A stretch of 41,635 bases of DNA from Polaromonas sp. CF318 (GCF_000282655.1 NZ_AKIV01000146.1:1-41635), one strand, 5' to 3'; counted from the first letter of the stretch, positions 24,227-32,360 are shown. Numbers and translations: made by a program. Notes: generated by a model from the sequence alone, not told the origin.

Positions 24227-25513
24227 CTAGAAGCGGATTTCCACCACCGAGCCTTTGCTCACCGCCGACGAAATCGCCAGCGACCATTTGAAGCGCTCAC
24301 AGATCCGCTTCGTCAAAAACAGCCCCAGCCCCCGGCCGCCGCCGGGTTTCATCGACGTCTGCAAGGCCGCGCTGTAGCTGCGCGCGGCCTCCACCGCGTC
24401 GAAGCCCTCGCCGGAGTCGCTCACCTGCAGCCTTTGCGGCGTGAGGCTGACCGTGACGTCCCCCTTCTGCGTATTCTCGGCCGCGTTCCGCAGGAGGTTG
24501 GCAATGACGATCCTGACCATCGCTTCCGGCGCGTTGACGGAAAGGCTCACGCACTCCACCAGCACAAAGCGCGCGGGCTTGAAGGCCAGCAGGTGCTCAT
24601 GGTCCTGCATCAGCTCCTGCAGTATCAGGTCGACCCGGGTGGTCTCCACCCTCGTGTTGCCGTCCGGCTCGCGCGACAGGTAAAGCAGGGCGCTCATGGT
24701 TTCGGTCAGGTTGTCGACCGTGCCGCGAATCCGCTCCAGCGGGCCTTTCGCTTGCGCGGGCAGGGCTTGCCGGGCCAGCACGTCCACCGCGCCGCTGATC
24801 ACCGCGACCGGGGTGCGGAACTCATGGCTGGCCTGGTCCAGCAGGCTGCGCTCCCGCTCGATGAAGCGCTCCACCCTTTCCAGGTGGCGATTGACCTGCA
24901 CCGCGATGTCGTGCAGCTCCGCCTGCGGGTAGTCGACCGACAGCCGCTGCGAGGGCTGCTCCGGGTCCAGGGCCTCCATGCGCTGCGCCAGCGCCCTGGC
25001 CGGCTTGCGCAGGCTGCCGTGAAGCCACAGCAGCGTGGCGCCCACCAGTGCCAGGTTGACCAGCACAAAGATCAAGCCGCCTATGCCCACCTTGTTCTGC
25101 AGGGTTTCGATGTCGGTCATGTCGATGACGGTGACCACGCGGCCGTCCGAGACCGGCGTGACCAGGGCCGCGTAGTCGTGCTCGTCAAACCGGTCCAGGT
25201 TCTCTTCGCTGTAGAACCCGGCGGGCAGCGTGGCCAGGTAGGGCGGCATGTCGGCCGGCAAGGCCGTGCCGCTCTTGAGGTGCCATCCCTTGTAGGCGCC
25301 CTGTGTCGGCAAGGGCACGGGCTGCTTGCCCGTGGTGCCGGCAATGTAATGCGCGGTGGTCGAGCGCAGTATCTGCTCCCACACCGGGTGCGTGATCATC
25401 ACCTGGCCGAACCCGACCGCGACGGTGACCCCCAGGGCCAGCAACACCCCGAACGCGACGAACAGCGCGCTGATGCGCCAGTGCAGGTCGAACAGGCGCC
25501 GTTTATTCGCCAT
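24227..25513 (-). CDS. Sensor histidine kinase
   Basis: 428 residues from ATG 25513, overlapping the response regulator end by 11 bp. Two membrane helices (about 13-36 and 143-165) enclose a roughly 105-residue periplasmic sensor region. A HAMP-like segment is at about 166-218; the phospho-acceptor is His230 in DQASHEFRTPVAV. The ATPase domain has the N box (IANLLRNAAEN), G1 (VSDSGEGFD) and G2 (GRGLGLFLTKRI). The short sensor domain and QseC/PmrB-like layout fit an envelope-stress kinase. It forms an operon with the regulator and a mipA-like gene. Confidence 0.92.
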   Translation of the reverse strand: MANKRRLFDLHWRISALFVAFGVLLALGVTVAVGFGQVMITHPVWEQILRSTTAHYIAGTTGKQPVPLPTQGAYKGWHLKSGTALPADMPPYLATLPAGFYSEENLDRFDEHDYAALVTPVSDGRVVTVIDMTDIETLQNKVGIGGLIFVLVNLALVGATLLWLHGSLRKPARALAQRMEALDPEQPSQRLSVDYPQAELHDIAVQVNRHLERVERFIERERSLLDQASHEFRTPVAVISGAVDVLARQALPAQAKGPLERIRGTVDNLTETMSALLYLSREPDGNTRVETTRVDLILQELMQDHEHLLAFKPARFVLVECVSLSVNAPEAMVRIVIANLLRNAAENTQKGDVTVSLTPQRLQVSDSGEGFDAVEAARSYSAALQTSMKPGGGRGLGLFLTKRICERFKWSLAISSAVSKGSVVEIRF

Positions 25514-26210
25514 CCTGCACCCGTAGGCTGTAGCCCTGCCCGAGCACCGTGTGCAGGATTTTCGGGGCACCCTTGCCATCGACCTCTTTGCGCAGCAGGT
25601 GCATGTGCGACCTCAGGATGTCCTTGTCCAGCATCCGTTCGCCCCAGATCCGCGACTCCAGGTATTCGCGGCTCACGACATGCGGCGAACGGCGCATCAG
25701 CACCTCCAGTATCTGCCGCTTGATCGGCGACAGCGACAGCTCGCGGTCTCCCCGGGTCACGACCAGCGACTGCAGGTTAAAGCGCAGGTCGCCCACTTCC
25801 AGCACCTGCCCCGGGGCCTGCGCCGCATGGCTGCGCGTCACCAGCACGCGCAACCGCATTTCAAGTTCAGGCAGCGCGATGGGTTTGACGAGGTAGTCGT
25901 CGGCCCCGGCTTCAAAACCCTGCAGCTTGCTGTCCAGCTGGTCTTTGGCCGTCAGCATGATCACCGGCGTCCTCGACTTGAGCTCTTTCCGCAGCTGCGT
26001 GAGCATGGCCAGGCCGTCCATGCGCGGCATCATCCAGTCCAGCACGATCGCGTCGTAGTGGTGGGCCTGCACCATGCCCAGCCCTGATTTGCCGTCGGGC
26101 GCGGCGTCGGGTTTGTGGCCGCAGGCTTCCAGGTAGTCGTAGATGTTCGCCGCCATCGGCGCGTTGTCTTCGACGATCAGGATGCTTAGCGGGCCTTCAA
26201 TCATGTCCAT
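25503..26210 (-). CDS. OmpR-family response regulator
   Basis: 235 residues. Receiver domain with acidic pocket Glu14/Asp15, phosphorylated Asp58 (IVLDWMMP), Thr87 (IMLTAKD) and Lys109 (DDYLVKPI). The C-terminal winged helix (about 135-232) carries LSLSPIKRQILEVLMRRSPH and LRSHMHLLRKEVD. GAGGA lies five bases before the ATG. Its gene is 51 bp downstream of the mipA-like gene and overlaps the kinase gene, so all three are probably one transcript. Confidence 0.93.
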   Translation of the reverse strand: MDMIEGPLSILIVEDNAPMAANIYDYLEACGHKPDAAPDGKSGLGMVQAHHYDAIVLDWMMPRMDGLAMLTQLRKELKSRTPVIMLTAKDQLDSKLQGFEAGADDYLVKPIALPELEMRLRVLVTRSHAAQAPGQVLEVGDLRFNLQSLVVTRGDRELSLSPIKRQILEVLMRRSPHVVSREYLESRIWGERMLDKDILRSHMHLLRKEVDGKGAPKILHTVLGQGYSLRVQDGE

Positions 26211-26261
26211 GTCGGTCCTCTATCTCGGGTCCTCGCGCGGTGGTGCGGTGCGCGGCGGGCG

Positions 26262-27065
26262 TCAGAATTTCCTCGAAACCCCGACAAACATGGAAGTTAC
26301 CCCATTTGCGTCCCTGTCCACCAAGGGGCTGTTGCGGATCTTGCCCGGCAACGCGCTGTAAGACAGGCCGCCCGCCAGAATCCATTTGTCGGCGAAGGGC
26401 CGCATCACGTCGATACCGACACGCGGAATCACCGCGCTTCCCGGCTTGTAGTTCACCACACCCCGGGCGACTTCCGCGTCCAGCGTGCCGTAGTAGTAGT
26501 TGGCCAGCTTGCTGGAATAATGGCTGACCGCGATGTGGGGCGTGATCGTGGCCGGTCCCCACTGCAGCGGATAGCCGTATTTGGCCGAGGCCTCGTAACC
26601 CTTGCTCGCGCCCGACACGTCGGCCTTCAGCGCCAGCTCCACCACGCCCATCGGGCCCTTGAAGGACCCGGCAATCCCCAGGTCCAGGCCGCCGTCCCGG
26701 TCTTCCAGCAGGTTGCGGTTGATGCCCCGGGCCGCGAGTTCCGCCACGCCGAAGTCCTCTTTCTTGATGCCGCCCAGCCTGGCGCCCAGGGTGGCGTCCA
26801 GCGTGAAACCCTCGCGGCTGAGCAGGTGATAACCCCCGCTGATCCCGCGCCAGAAGAACTTCTCGCCCTGGTAGCTGATCAGCGGCACCGCGCGCAGCCT
26901 GGCGCTTTCCCCCGCGTAAATGTCGGTCCTGGCCGCCACGCCCAGACCCAGGCCCCAGGGTGAAGCCCCGGGCTCCGGCCTGGGCTGCGCATAAGCGCCC
27001 GTAGCGGCCGCGAGCGCCGACAGCAACACCACACCGGCGGGAACAACAACAGATTTGCGCTTCAT
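26262..27065 (-). CDS. MipA/OmpV-family outer membrane protein
   Basis: 267 residues from ATG 27065, with GAGGAG seven bases upstream. Signal peptide about 1-28 (VVVPAGVVLLSALAAATGAYA). The rest alternates as a beta-barrel and contains family landmarks: WGLGLGVAARTDIYAG, the RAVPLISYQGEKFFWRGISG block, and a C-terminal MFVGVSRKF ending in Phe, as barrel assembly requires. MipA scaffolds murein synthesis and hydrolysis in E. coli, and relatives affect antibiotic entry. Being first in the operon with a two-component system suggests the system senses envelope damage and controls it. Confidence 0.87.
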   Translation of the reverse strand: MKRKSVVVPAGVVLLSALAAATGAYAQPRPEPGASPWGLGLGVAARTDIYAGESARLRAVPLISYQGEKFFWRGISGGYHLLSREGFTLDATLGARLGGIKKEDFGVAELAARGINRNLLEDRDGGLDLGIAGSFKGPMGVVELALKADVSGASKGYEASAKYGYPLQWGPATITPHIAVSHYSSKLANYYYGTLDAEVARGVVNYKPGSAVIPRVGIDVMRPFADKWILAGGLSYSALPGKIRNSPLVDRDANGVTSMFVGVSRKF

Positions 27066-27275
27066 AGGGAACTCCTCTTGGACGGTTTTGGGAAGAAAAA
27101 GGCCACCGGCGGACCGCCAGGCTGGACGCACTGTGCCGCTCCGCTGTCGCGGAGATGTCGCGGCCGTGGCGCGGGGTGCAAGCACGCATCGCGACATCCC
27201 GGCGACAGCCAGCGCCGACCATCACCGCCTTTCCTCCGTTCCTTTTTTTCTCTTTTTGAAACCGGACACACCAAG

Positions 27276-27458
27276 ATGAACAAGCGCCAAGCCCGTCCTT
27301 ACACCGCGCCGTCCCCGGCCGCGAAACCCGCCTCCCTTGCCAACGCAAAAGCAAGCCCGCGCCCGCTCAAACACGACCCGCCTGCCTTGCCGCTTTTCGC
27401 CATGTATTTCCTGGGGGCGTGGGCCGGCAAACCCGGCGTGGTACGCGGGCGCAAGTGA
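27276..27458 (+). CDS. Small hypothetical protein
   Basis: 60-residue frame beginning MNKRQARPYTAPSPAAKPAS: basic, rich in Pro, Ala and Lys, with one short hydrophobic patch (LPLFAMYFLGAWAG). No strong ribosome binding site is visible. It starts 210 bp from the divergent mipA-like gene and ends just before hipA. It may be a real small gene or only a chance frame in GC-rich DNA. Confidence 0.3.
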   Translation: MNKRQARPYTAPSPAAKPASLANAKASPRPLKHDPPALPLFAMYFLGAWAGKPGVVRGRK

Positions 27459-27501
27459 TGAGGATGTGATGCCGGGTTGCCGAACCAGCCAGGGGACGGC
27501 A

Positions 27502-28737
27502 TCAAGCGCCGCGGGCAATCTCCTGGGCCAGAAGCAGGCCCTTCTCCCACGCCGAGCTCATCTGGCCGTGCAGCTGCTTTGAAATACGAGGGTCGTTGCG
27601 GCACCGGGCAAGCGTCTGCGCCATGCCCTGGGCAATGCGCTCAATCACCGCCTGGGGGTTGGAAACCCCGCAGACCCGCCGGCCAAAGTCCAGCAAGTCC
27701 GCGGGAGAGGGATAGACTTTTGAGCCTTTGGGGCCGGCAAAGAGCTTGAGCGCCATGGTGTAGTCCTCCAGCTCCGGGCCGCCATCGTAGCGTTGGTATT
27801 TGTAGATGGAGGTTGTCACCACATCGAACATCGGGGCCAGGCGCACATCATCCGTGCCGCTATAAAGAACGCCGAAGTTTTTGAGATGGCCGTCCCCGTT
27901 GCGCACCATTGCCGTGAAGGCGACCTGCTCGTAGAAGCGCGCCAGTTCGGCGTCCGGCAGGTTGATCAACTTCAGGGCCGCAACGACCCGCTCGTAGCTG
28001 CCGTGGTACTTGCGGTCTGAGAGCGTGTCGCGCACCCGCTGCCCCATGAGCGAGGCCGCATCCTCAAACCCCAGGCGCGAAGCGTCCGGCGCAATGTCGA
28101 AACGCTCGATCACCAACAGCGAGCCGTCCGCGGAGAGGTCGAACGGCGCCACGTGAATGCCTGCTTCGCGGGCAGCGCTCAGGCACATGAACTCGTTGGC
28201 GGACAGGCCGGGATAGCGTTCAGCCGCCATCTTCACGATCAGGGTAGGCACCGGCACCGTGGCCCGGTCGGGCACCATGATCTTGGGCTGGATGCCCGAG
28301 ATGCCCGCGCCGGTGGACAGGTAGGCGTGCATCAACTCCTGGAAGAGCGCGGGGCCGTTGCCGCTGGACAGCAGGTCGGCCTTGTTGACCACCGAAGAGA
28401 ACGTGGGGGGTGGCGCATCCGGGAGCCGATAGCCCAGCCGCCCGATGCCGTTGTTGCCCATGAGGGCAAGCAGGTGCATCGGTGTGATCACCTGCTTGGG
28501 AAACAACTCGCGGATCTGCAGGAACAGGTAGCCTTCGGGGAGGTTCATGTCCATGGCCGGGAACAGCGCGCTGCCGCCGTCAAAGTGCAGGATGCTTGCC
28601 GGCATGAGCAAAGACACGCCGGGCTGGCCAGGGTCGTCGCGGCTGTAGTCAAACGTGAAGGTCGACGCGTGCGCAAGCCGCCCGCTGTGCGAACCGTTCA
28701 CGTCCACATCAAGCAGGCGGATTCGCTCAGGCAGCAT
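27502..28737 (-). CDS. hipA: HipA-family serine/threonine kinase toxin
   Basis: 411 residues from ATG 28737, overlapping hipB by 11 bp; ATGs at 28743 and 28752 are alternatives. The N-terminal Couple_HipA region is followed by the kinase: Gly-rich loop GISGIQPK at 145-152 (Ser147 matches the autophosphorylated Ser150 of E. coli HipA), Lys169 (IVKM), catalytic loop RNGDGHLKNF (Asp282, Asn287) and the metal-binding Asp305 in MFDV. All active-site residues appear intact. HipA phosphorylates glutamyl-tRNA synthetase in E. coli and causes growth arrest; the target here is unknown. It is paired with HipB upstream. Confidence 0.93.
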   Translation of the reverse strand: MLPERIRLLDVDVNGSHSGRLAHASTFTFDYSRDDPGQPGVSLLMPASILHFDGGSALFPAMDMNLPEGYLFLQIRELFPKQVITPMHLLALMGNNGIGRLGYRLPDAPPPTFSSVVNKADLLSSGNGPALFQELMHAYLSTGAGISGIQPKIMVPDRATVPVPTLIVKMAAERYPGLSANEFMCLSAAREAGIHVAPFDLSADGSLLVIERFDIAPDASRLGFEDAASLMGQRVRDTLSDRKYHGSYERVVAALKLINLPDAELARFYEQVAFTAMVRNGDGHLKNFGVLYSGTDDVRLAPMFDVVTTSIYKYQRYDGGPELEDYTMALKLFAGPKGSKVYPSPADLLDFGRRVCGVSNPQAVIERIAQGMAQTLARCRNDPRISKQLHGQMSSAWEKGLLLAQEIARGA

Positions 28738-29002
28738 CGCCATCGTCTTCATCGGCGAACCGGCGCTGCATTTCCTCAAGCGTCGGCATGCCCGCCTTCT
28801 CAAGGCTCAGGCAAAGGCCCATGGCGCGCAGGATGTCGAACAGAGAGGCAACCGTCACGTCACCCCCGCGCTCAAGCTTGTGAAGCACGGTTCGGCTGCG
28901 CCCAGCCTTGCTCGAGACAGCGACCGCCGAAAGTTTGTTGTCTTCCCGGTATTTGGCGATGGCTTTGCCGAGATCAGCCGGAAGCCTTAATTTGTCCATC
29001 AT
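28727..29002 (-). CDS. hipB: HipB-like XRE antitoxin and autorepressor
   Basis: 91 residues from ATG 29002 (28999 and 29011 are possible). XRE helix-turn-helix at about 10-65: LGKAIAKYREDNKLSAVAVS, KAGRSRTVLHKLERGGDVTV, ASLFDILRAMGL. A Glu/Asp-rich tail follows and its stop overlaps the hipA start, which couples translation. A promoter with -35 TGGACA (plus-strand 29033-29038) and -10 CATAAT (29010-29015), spaced 17 bp, would start the message near 29003, right at this ATG, so the transcript is probably leaderless. Two operator-like repeats overlap the promoter. Confidence 0.88.
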   Translation of the reverse strand: MMDKLRLPADLGKAIAKYREDNKLSAVAVSSKAGRSRTVLHKLERGGDVTVASLFDILRAMGLCLSLEKAGMPTLEEMQRRFADEDDGDAA

Positions 29003-29057
29003 AGTGAACATTATGGCAATAAATCAAAAAATTGTCCACTTTCATGAACATGATTGC
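28991..29057 (-). promoter_or_regulatory. hipBA promoter with two tandem operator-like repeats
   Basis: Two 27-bp direct repeats (28991-29017 and 29031-29057; 19 of 27 positions equal) begin exactly 40 bp apart. Each has TTGTCCA, six variable bases, then TGAACAT, which is itself an imperfect dyad. One copy covers the predicted -10 and start codon, the other the -35. This fits cooperative repression by dimers of HipB placed about four helical turns apart. Confidence 0.6.
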
Positions 29058-29178
29058 CTGCTCGCAAAGGCTGCGGCTCTGGCTTGGCCAGTCCGCAGGC
29101 GCCTGCCCGCAGCAAGGGGGAGAAGAGGCTACACGCAGCGAGACGCAATGGGGGTAGGGGTGAGCCAATTTGTTCAAA

Positions 29179-29232
29179 CGCTGGTGGGCAGCGTCTTCCA
29201 AATCCAAAGGCTGCTGCTGCTTGGCCTTTAAA
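29179..29232 (-). repeat. DTW-gene 3' repeat, copy A
   Basis: 54 bp matching 30373-30426 inside the DTW gene at 48 of 54 positions, in the same orientation. On the minus strand it reads KAKQQQPLDLEDAAHQRL in the DTW frame. The TAA stop codon of the glycolipid-binding-family gene (29228-29230) lies within the first bases of this repeat. Beyond it the reading frame runs on into unrelated sequence, so it is not a gene. Confidence 0.8.
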
Positions 29233-29818
29233 GCCGCCGAAACAGCCCAGGGTAGTCCAGCACGATGCCACTTTCATCCACCGGCAGCTCCGCCTTGAAG
29301 CCGCTGCCGTCCAGGTTCTCAAAAAGGTACAGCCTGTCGCTCACGCGCGTATAGGCCTGTGCCTGCGGCTTCACCGTTAACTCCGTTCCCAGCACCCAGG
29401 CCATGCGAAACATGCGCCGCTCCCCCACGGCCAGGGGCTCGCGAAGAATCGGAAAGCTGTTGGTAAACGGCGTGGGCCAGATGTCGATGTCCATGCATCC
29501 ATCCAGTTCGGCCAGCGGCCGGCCCTCGCCATCCTGCCAATGGCCCTTGCCGTCCGTGCGCAGGCTCAGCAGCCGGTTGAGGCCGGCTTTGGCCAGGAAG
29601 AAATCCGCACTGCGAAGCTGCCAGGCCTCGTCCCAATAGAGCCGGTAGGCCAGGCGAAATGGTTCGCCGTCTTCATCGACGGCAAGCACCACGCTGTCAG
29701 CTTGGCCCTGTGCCAGCAGCAAATGCTCCAGCCCCATGCCTTGCGAAGCATCGTTCCACGTGGGCTGCCAGCAAATCGTCCGGAAAGAAGAAGAGGAGGA
29801 AGAGGCTTCGTTCACCAT
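29228..29818 (-). CDS. Putative glycolipid-binding family protein
   Basis: 196 residues from ATG 29818 (a GTG two codons earlier is in frame). Family landmarks of the bacterial putative glycolipid-binding group (PF06475-like): CWQPTWNDASQGMGLEHLLL, FRLAYRLYWDEAWQLRSADF, GCMDIDIWPTPFTNSFPI and the final GIVLDYPGLFRRL. No signal peptide or membrane segment. The function of the family is not established; the name comes from an early annotation. It sits between repeat copies A and B. Confidence 0.75.
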   Translation of the reverse strand: MVNEASSSSSSFRTICWQPTWNDASQGMGLEHLLLAQGQADSVVLAVDEDGEPFRLAYRLYWDEAWQLRSADFFLAKAGLNRLLSLRTDGKGHWQDGEGRPLAELDGCMDIDIWPTPFTNSFPILREPLAVGERRMFRMAWVLGTELTVKPQAQAYTRVSDRLYLFENLDGSGFKAELPVDESGIVLDYPGLFRRL

Positions 29819-29896
29819 GGGCACGGCCCTTTCGAAGGGCCACCATTGTGCGCCGGGCAGGCGCCGGCTTGCCAGTGTTTGCCACCCGAGACTTGT

Positions 29897-29945
29897 CTAC
29901 AAACGTAAGCCGCGCAAACGCTGGTGCGCCGCGTCTTCCAGGTCC
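29897..29945 (-). repeat. DTW-gene 3' repeat, copy B
   Basis: 27 bp (29919-29945) are identical to 30373-30399 in the DTW gene, and similarity continues a little further to a TAG stop at 29897-29899. The minus strand reads DLEDAAHQRLRGL in the DTW frame. It begins ten bases after the stop codon of the small membrane protein gene, in the same orientation as the other two copies. Confidence 0.8.
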
Positions 29946-29955
29946 CCGCGCTTGC

Positions 29956-30318
29956 CTAGAGAAGAAGGCCCAGGCAGGCGCGGTAGCTGTCCATGGATAC
30001 CCGGTCTTGAACAAACATCAAGACCACAGCACTGCCGAGAAGAAGCGCAACCCACAGCCAGCCTCTGAAAACCATGGCATTGAGCTCCGCATCCTCGAGT
30101 TTTTTATGCTCACCACGCCGCAGGTACTGATGCATGGCAGCGGTCTGCATGTCACCCTCCACAAACATGAGCTTGCGCTGGGCAAGGTCCGCCCACACCT
30201 CGGGATGCTTTTGCTCGAAATAGGATTCCAGCTTTCCGTCGTGGAGTGCTCCCCCAATAAAGCCACCCACCAGCCCGATGATGGCCAAGGCATGCAACAG
30301 AGCCAGGGGGCTGCACAT
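29956..30318 (-). CDS. Small two-helix membrane protein
   Basis: 120 residues. Hydrophobic helices at about 5-25 (LALLHALAIIGLVGGFIGGA) and 85-103 (GWLWVALLLGSAVVLMFV) enclose a charged loop with HDGKLESYFEQKHPEVWADL. No family recognised. The ATG overlaps the DTW stop as TGATG, so the two are translationally coupled. A repeat of DTW 3' sequence follows ten bases after its stop. Confidence 0.65.
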   Translation of the reverse strand: MCSPLALLHALAIIGLVGGFIGGALHDGKLESYFEQKHPEVWADLAQRKLMFVEGDMQTAAMHQYLRRGEHKKLEDAELNAMVFRGWLWVALLLGSAVVLMFVQDRVSMDSYRACLGLLL

Positions 30319-31097
30319 CAGGCCGCGCCTGCGGAAGGCAGCAGCGTTGCCTCCGTTTGTAGCCCGCGCAAGCGCTGGTGCGCCGCGTCTTCCAGGTCCA
30401 GGGGCTGCTGCTGCTTGGCCTTTAAATAGTGGTTGGTGAACACGTCCAGGTAAGCCTCCAGCGTCTCGGCCACCTGCGCCTCACCCGCCAGCGCAAAGCA
30501 CAGCGCCGCCACTTCCGAGGTGCAGAAATGCTCATCGCGTTGCGAGCGCCTTAGTTTGTAGCGCGACAGCTGCTCGCTCTGCAAACTGAGCACCGGCAAA
30601 TGATTGAGGTAAGGGCTTTTGCGAAACATCTTTCGCGCCTCAGGCCAGGTCGCGTCCAGCAGCACAAACAGCGGGCGTTTGGCTTTGTGTTTGTTGTTGC
30701 CATCGACTGAAGCGATGGCCGGCAACTCCGTCACCACCCGCTCCGCCGCCACAAATTCGCCGGGGAAGACCAGGTACGGTTGCCACTGCGGGTCCGCCAG
30801 CAAGGCCAGCAAGCCGGGCTCCACCTCGGTGCGGGCCCAGCCAAACGCAAAAGTGTCGGCCACCACATCGGCAATCAGCCAGCCCGTGTTGCTGGGCTTG
30901 AGGGCCTCGATATCCGCCATTACGAGGCAGACACCGGCATTGACACCCGGCGTGACCGGCCGCAGGGCACACATGCAATGGCTGGGAATCAGCCGGCAAC
31001 CCTCACAGCGTGCGTTGCGTGGGCCGCCGCGGGCTAAAAAAGGTTTGGAGGCGCGCGCCAGGCGGGCGGTGCGCAGGCGGGAGACGGCGTGGGGCAT
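30318..31097 (-). CDS. DTW-domain tRNA-uridine aminocarboxypropyltransferase
   Basis: 259 residues from ATG 31097; an ATG at 31133 would add 12 residues. The N-terminal Cys cluster RCEGCRLIPSHCMCAL suggests a zinc site. The DTW signature appears as LLDATWPEARKMFRK, with a further conserved YKLRR-S..DEHFCTSEVAAL block. DTW proteins such as E. coli TapT transfer the 3-amino-3-carboxypropyl group of S-adenosylmethionine to uridine 47 of tRNA. Part of the 3' end (30373-30426) is repeated twice downstream. Its coupling to the membrane protein gene is by a one-base overlap. Confidence 0.85.
   Translation of the reverse strand: MPHAVSRLRTARLARASKPFLARGGPRNARCEGCRLIPSHCMCALRPVTPGVNAGVCLVMADIEALKPSNTGWLIADVVADTFAFGWARTEVEPGLLALLADPQWQPYLVFPGEFVAAERVVTELPAIASVDGNNKHKAKRPLFVLLDATWPEARKMFRKSPYLNHLPVLSLQSEQLSRYKLRRSQRDEHFCTSEVAALCFALAGEAQVAETLEAYLDVFTNHYLKAKQQQPLDLEDAAHQRLRGLQTEATLLPSAGAA
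30373..30426 (-). repeat. DTW-gene 3' repeat, copy C (in the intact gene)
   Basis: The parent copy, within the DTW coding sequence, encoding KAKQQQPLDLEDAAHQRL. The gene continues for about 18 more codons to its stop at 30318. Copies A and B lie 1.2 kb and 0.45 kb downstream in the same orientation. Confidence 0.8.
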
Positions 31098-31202
31098 GGA
31101 TATGGAAAGTTGCAATCTTGACGACGGAGGCATTTGCCGATTGAGGTGGCCTGCAGTGGCTACTGCACCGTAGTTTTCGAACTGATTGTGGTGGTCAATT
31201 AT

Positions 31203-32342
31203 TCAAAAAAGCCGAAATCGCTCAATCGAAACACGTCCGTGCGTCAAATTTCCAAGCATGGTTCTGGCGCGCCTTGCAAGAAAGTCAAATCCTATGATCT
31301 GCAAGTTGGTTCGCGCCTCGTTTTCTCGACGAAGAGTTTCTAGCTGCTCAGCGTTAAGCGAGTTCTCCATGCCGACAATAACGAGCGCATCGGGAACCCG
31401 AAAATCCGGAAAGGTTTGCTGTGCACTTTGATATCGAATTTGTAGAAAATTTCGGTAGTCAAGCGCTTGTGCAATCGCATGCGAAGTTTCTGCAGAAACC
31501 TGATTTGAAAGTGTAATCAAACTCTTTGATGGAATTTCAATTTCAATTACCAGATATGTGCCATCTGCTCGTTGAATGAGAAAGTCTGGTTCCTTTTTTC
31601 CGTGTAAATCTGGTCGAGGCCATACGCGAACCGCTAAGGGATCTAGTAGTAACGGGTTGGACTCAAGAAAGTGTTGAAGAGCGGGTTCATCATTTGGTGA
31701 TGCTCTAAGTAATTCCTCAAATTGTTCAATGATCGGAATGCCCACTGTTAGGGTTCGTAGTGCCATTGCACTGAGCAATTTTCTGGTTGAGGAAAAATTA
31801 TTCCGACCTTGAAAGGCAAAAGACATTTGCAAAGTGACGCCGACCCATGAATTGAGATCGTCCTCATCGGTTATGGAGAGAACGACTTTATTTAGCATTG
31901 TTTCCGCAAACTGGCTGATTGAAGCTATAGGCGGCAAATGCGTGGTCACAAGCTCCGCCAAATCAAGTGGTAAGTCGCTGCTTAACGATGGATATTCACC
32001 GGACGCAAGTTGCGAAAGAATTTGCAAGATAAGCGTGGCATTGGAGAAACGCGGTTCTTGTTCGAATATTTCTACTAAGCTCGTGATACCTCTTTCTCCA
32101 AAAGTCAAAAGACAAAGTGCAGCGGCACGCTTCATCTCCGTTTTCATTGTGAAGCCACCGTAGTCATCACGGGTGAGCAACTGAAGAGATAGCAGCGCTT
32201 CCACGCTGTGCTCTTGAATGCAACGACCTAAGACTGCATCAAGTTCTCGTTTACCTCCCGACTCGGTAACCAATTTGGCATCGGTAAGTAGTTTCATTTC
32301 ATTGATAAACAAGTTGGTAGATTGACTTGACAAACGAATCAA
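31203..32342 (-). CDS. Shedu-like (DUF4263) PD-(D/E)xK nuclease protein
   Basis: 379 residues with a TTG start at 32342 (ATG 32297 is an alternative; no clear ribosome binding site). The N-terminal 200 residues are helical, HEAT-like. The C-terminal 170 resemble the Shedu/SduA DUF4263 domain: EELLRASPNDEPALQHFLES then NPLLL, KKEPDFLIQRADGTYLVIE, then HAIAQALDYRNFL. Asp253 and Glu267 occupy nuclease positions, but the usual Lys of E-x-K is Glu269 (VIEIEIP). Shedu proteins are single-gene anti-phage nucleases; here the domain ends a four-gene operon. It starts 18 bp after the glycosylase-fusion stop. Codon use is visibly AT-richer than in the flanking genes, which suggests recent transfer. Confidence 0.75.
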   Translation of the reverse strand: MIRLSSQSTNLFINEMKLLTDAKLVTESGGKRELDAVLGRCIQEHSVEALLSLQLLTRDDYGGFTMKTEMKRAAALCLLTFGERGITSLVEIFEQEPRFSNATLILQILSQLASGEYPSLSSDLPLDLAELVTTHLPPIASISQFAETMLNKVVLSITDEDDLNSWVGVTLQMSFAFQGRNNFSSTRKLLSAMALRTLTVGIPIIEQFEELLRASPNDEPALQHFLESNPLLLDPLAVRVWPRPDLHGKKEPDFLIQRADGTYLVIEIEIPSKSLITLSNQVSAETSHAIAQALDYRNFLQIRYQSAQQTFPDFRVPDALVIVGMENSLNAEQLETLRRENEARTNLQIIGFDFLARRARTMLGNLTHGRVSIERFRLF

Positions 32343-32360
32343 TGTTTTGGTGATTTGGAG

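Noticed and set aside
28974..29207. 77-codon minus-strand frame starting in DTW-like sequence
   Set aside because: It is only repeat copy A read on into the hipB promoter region; no start signal of its own.
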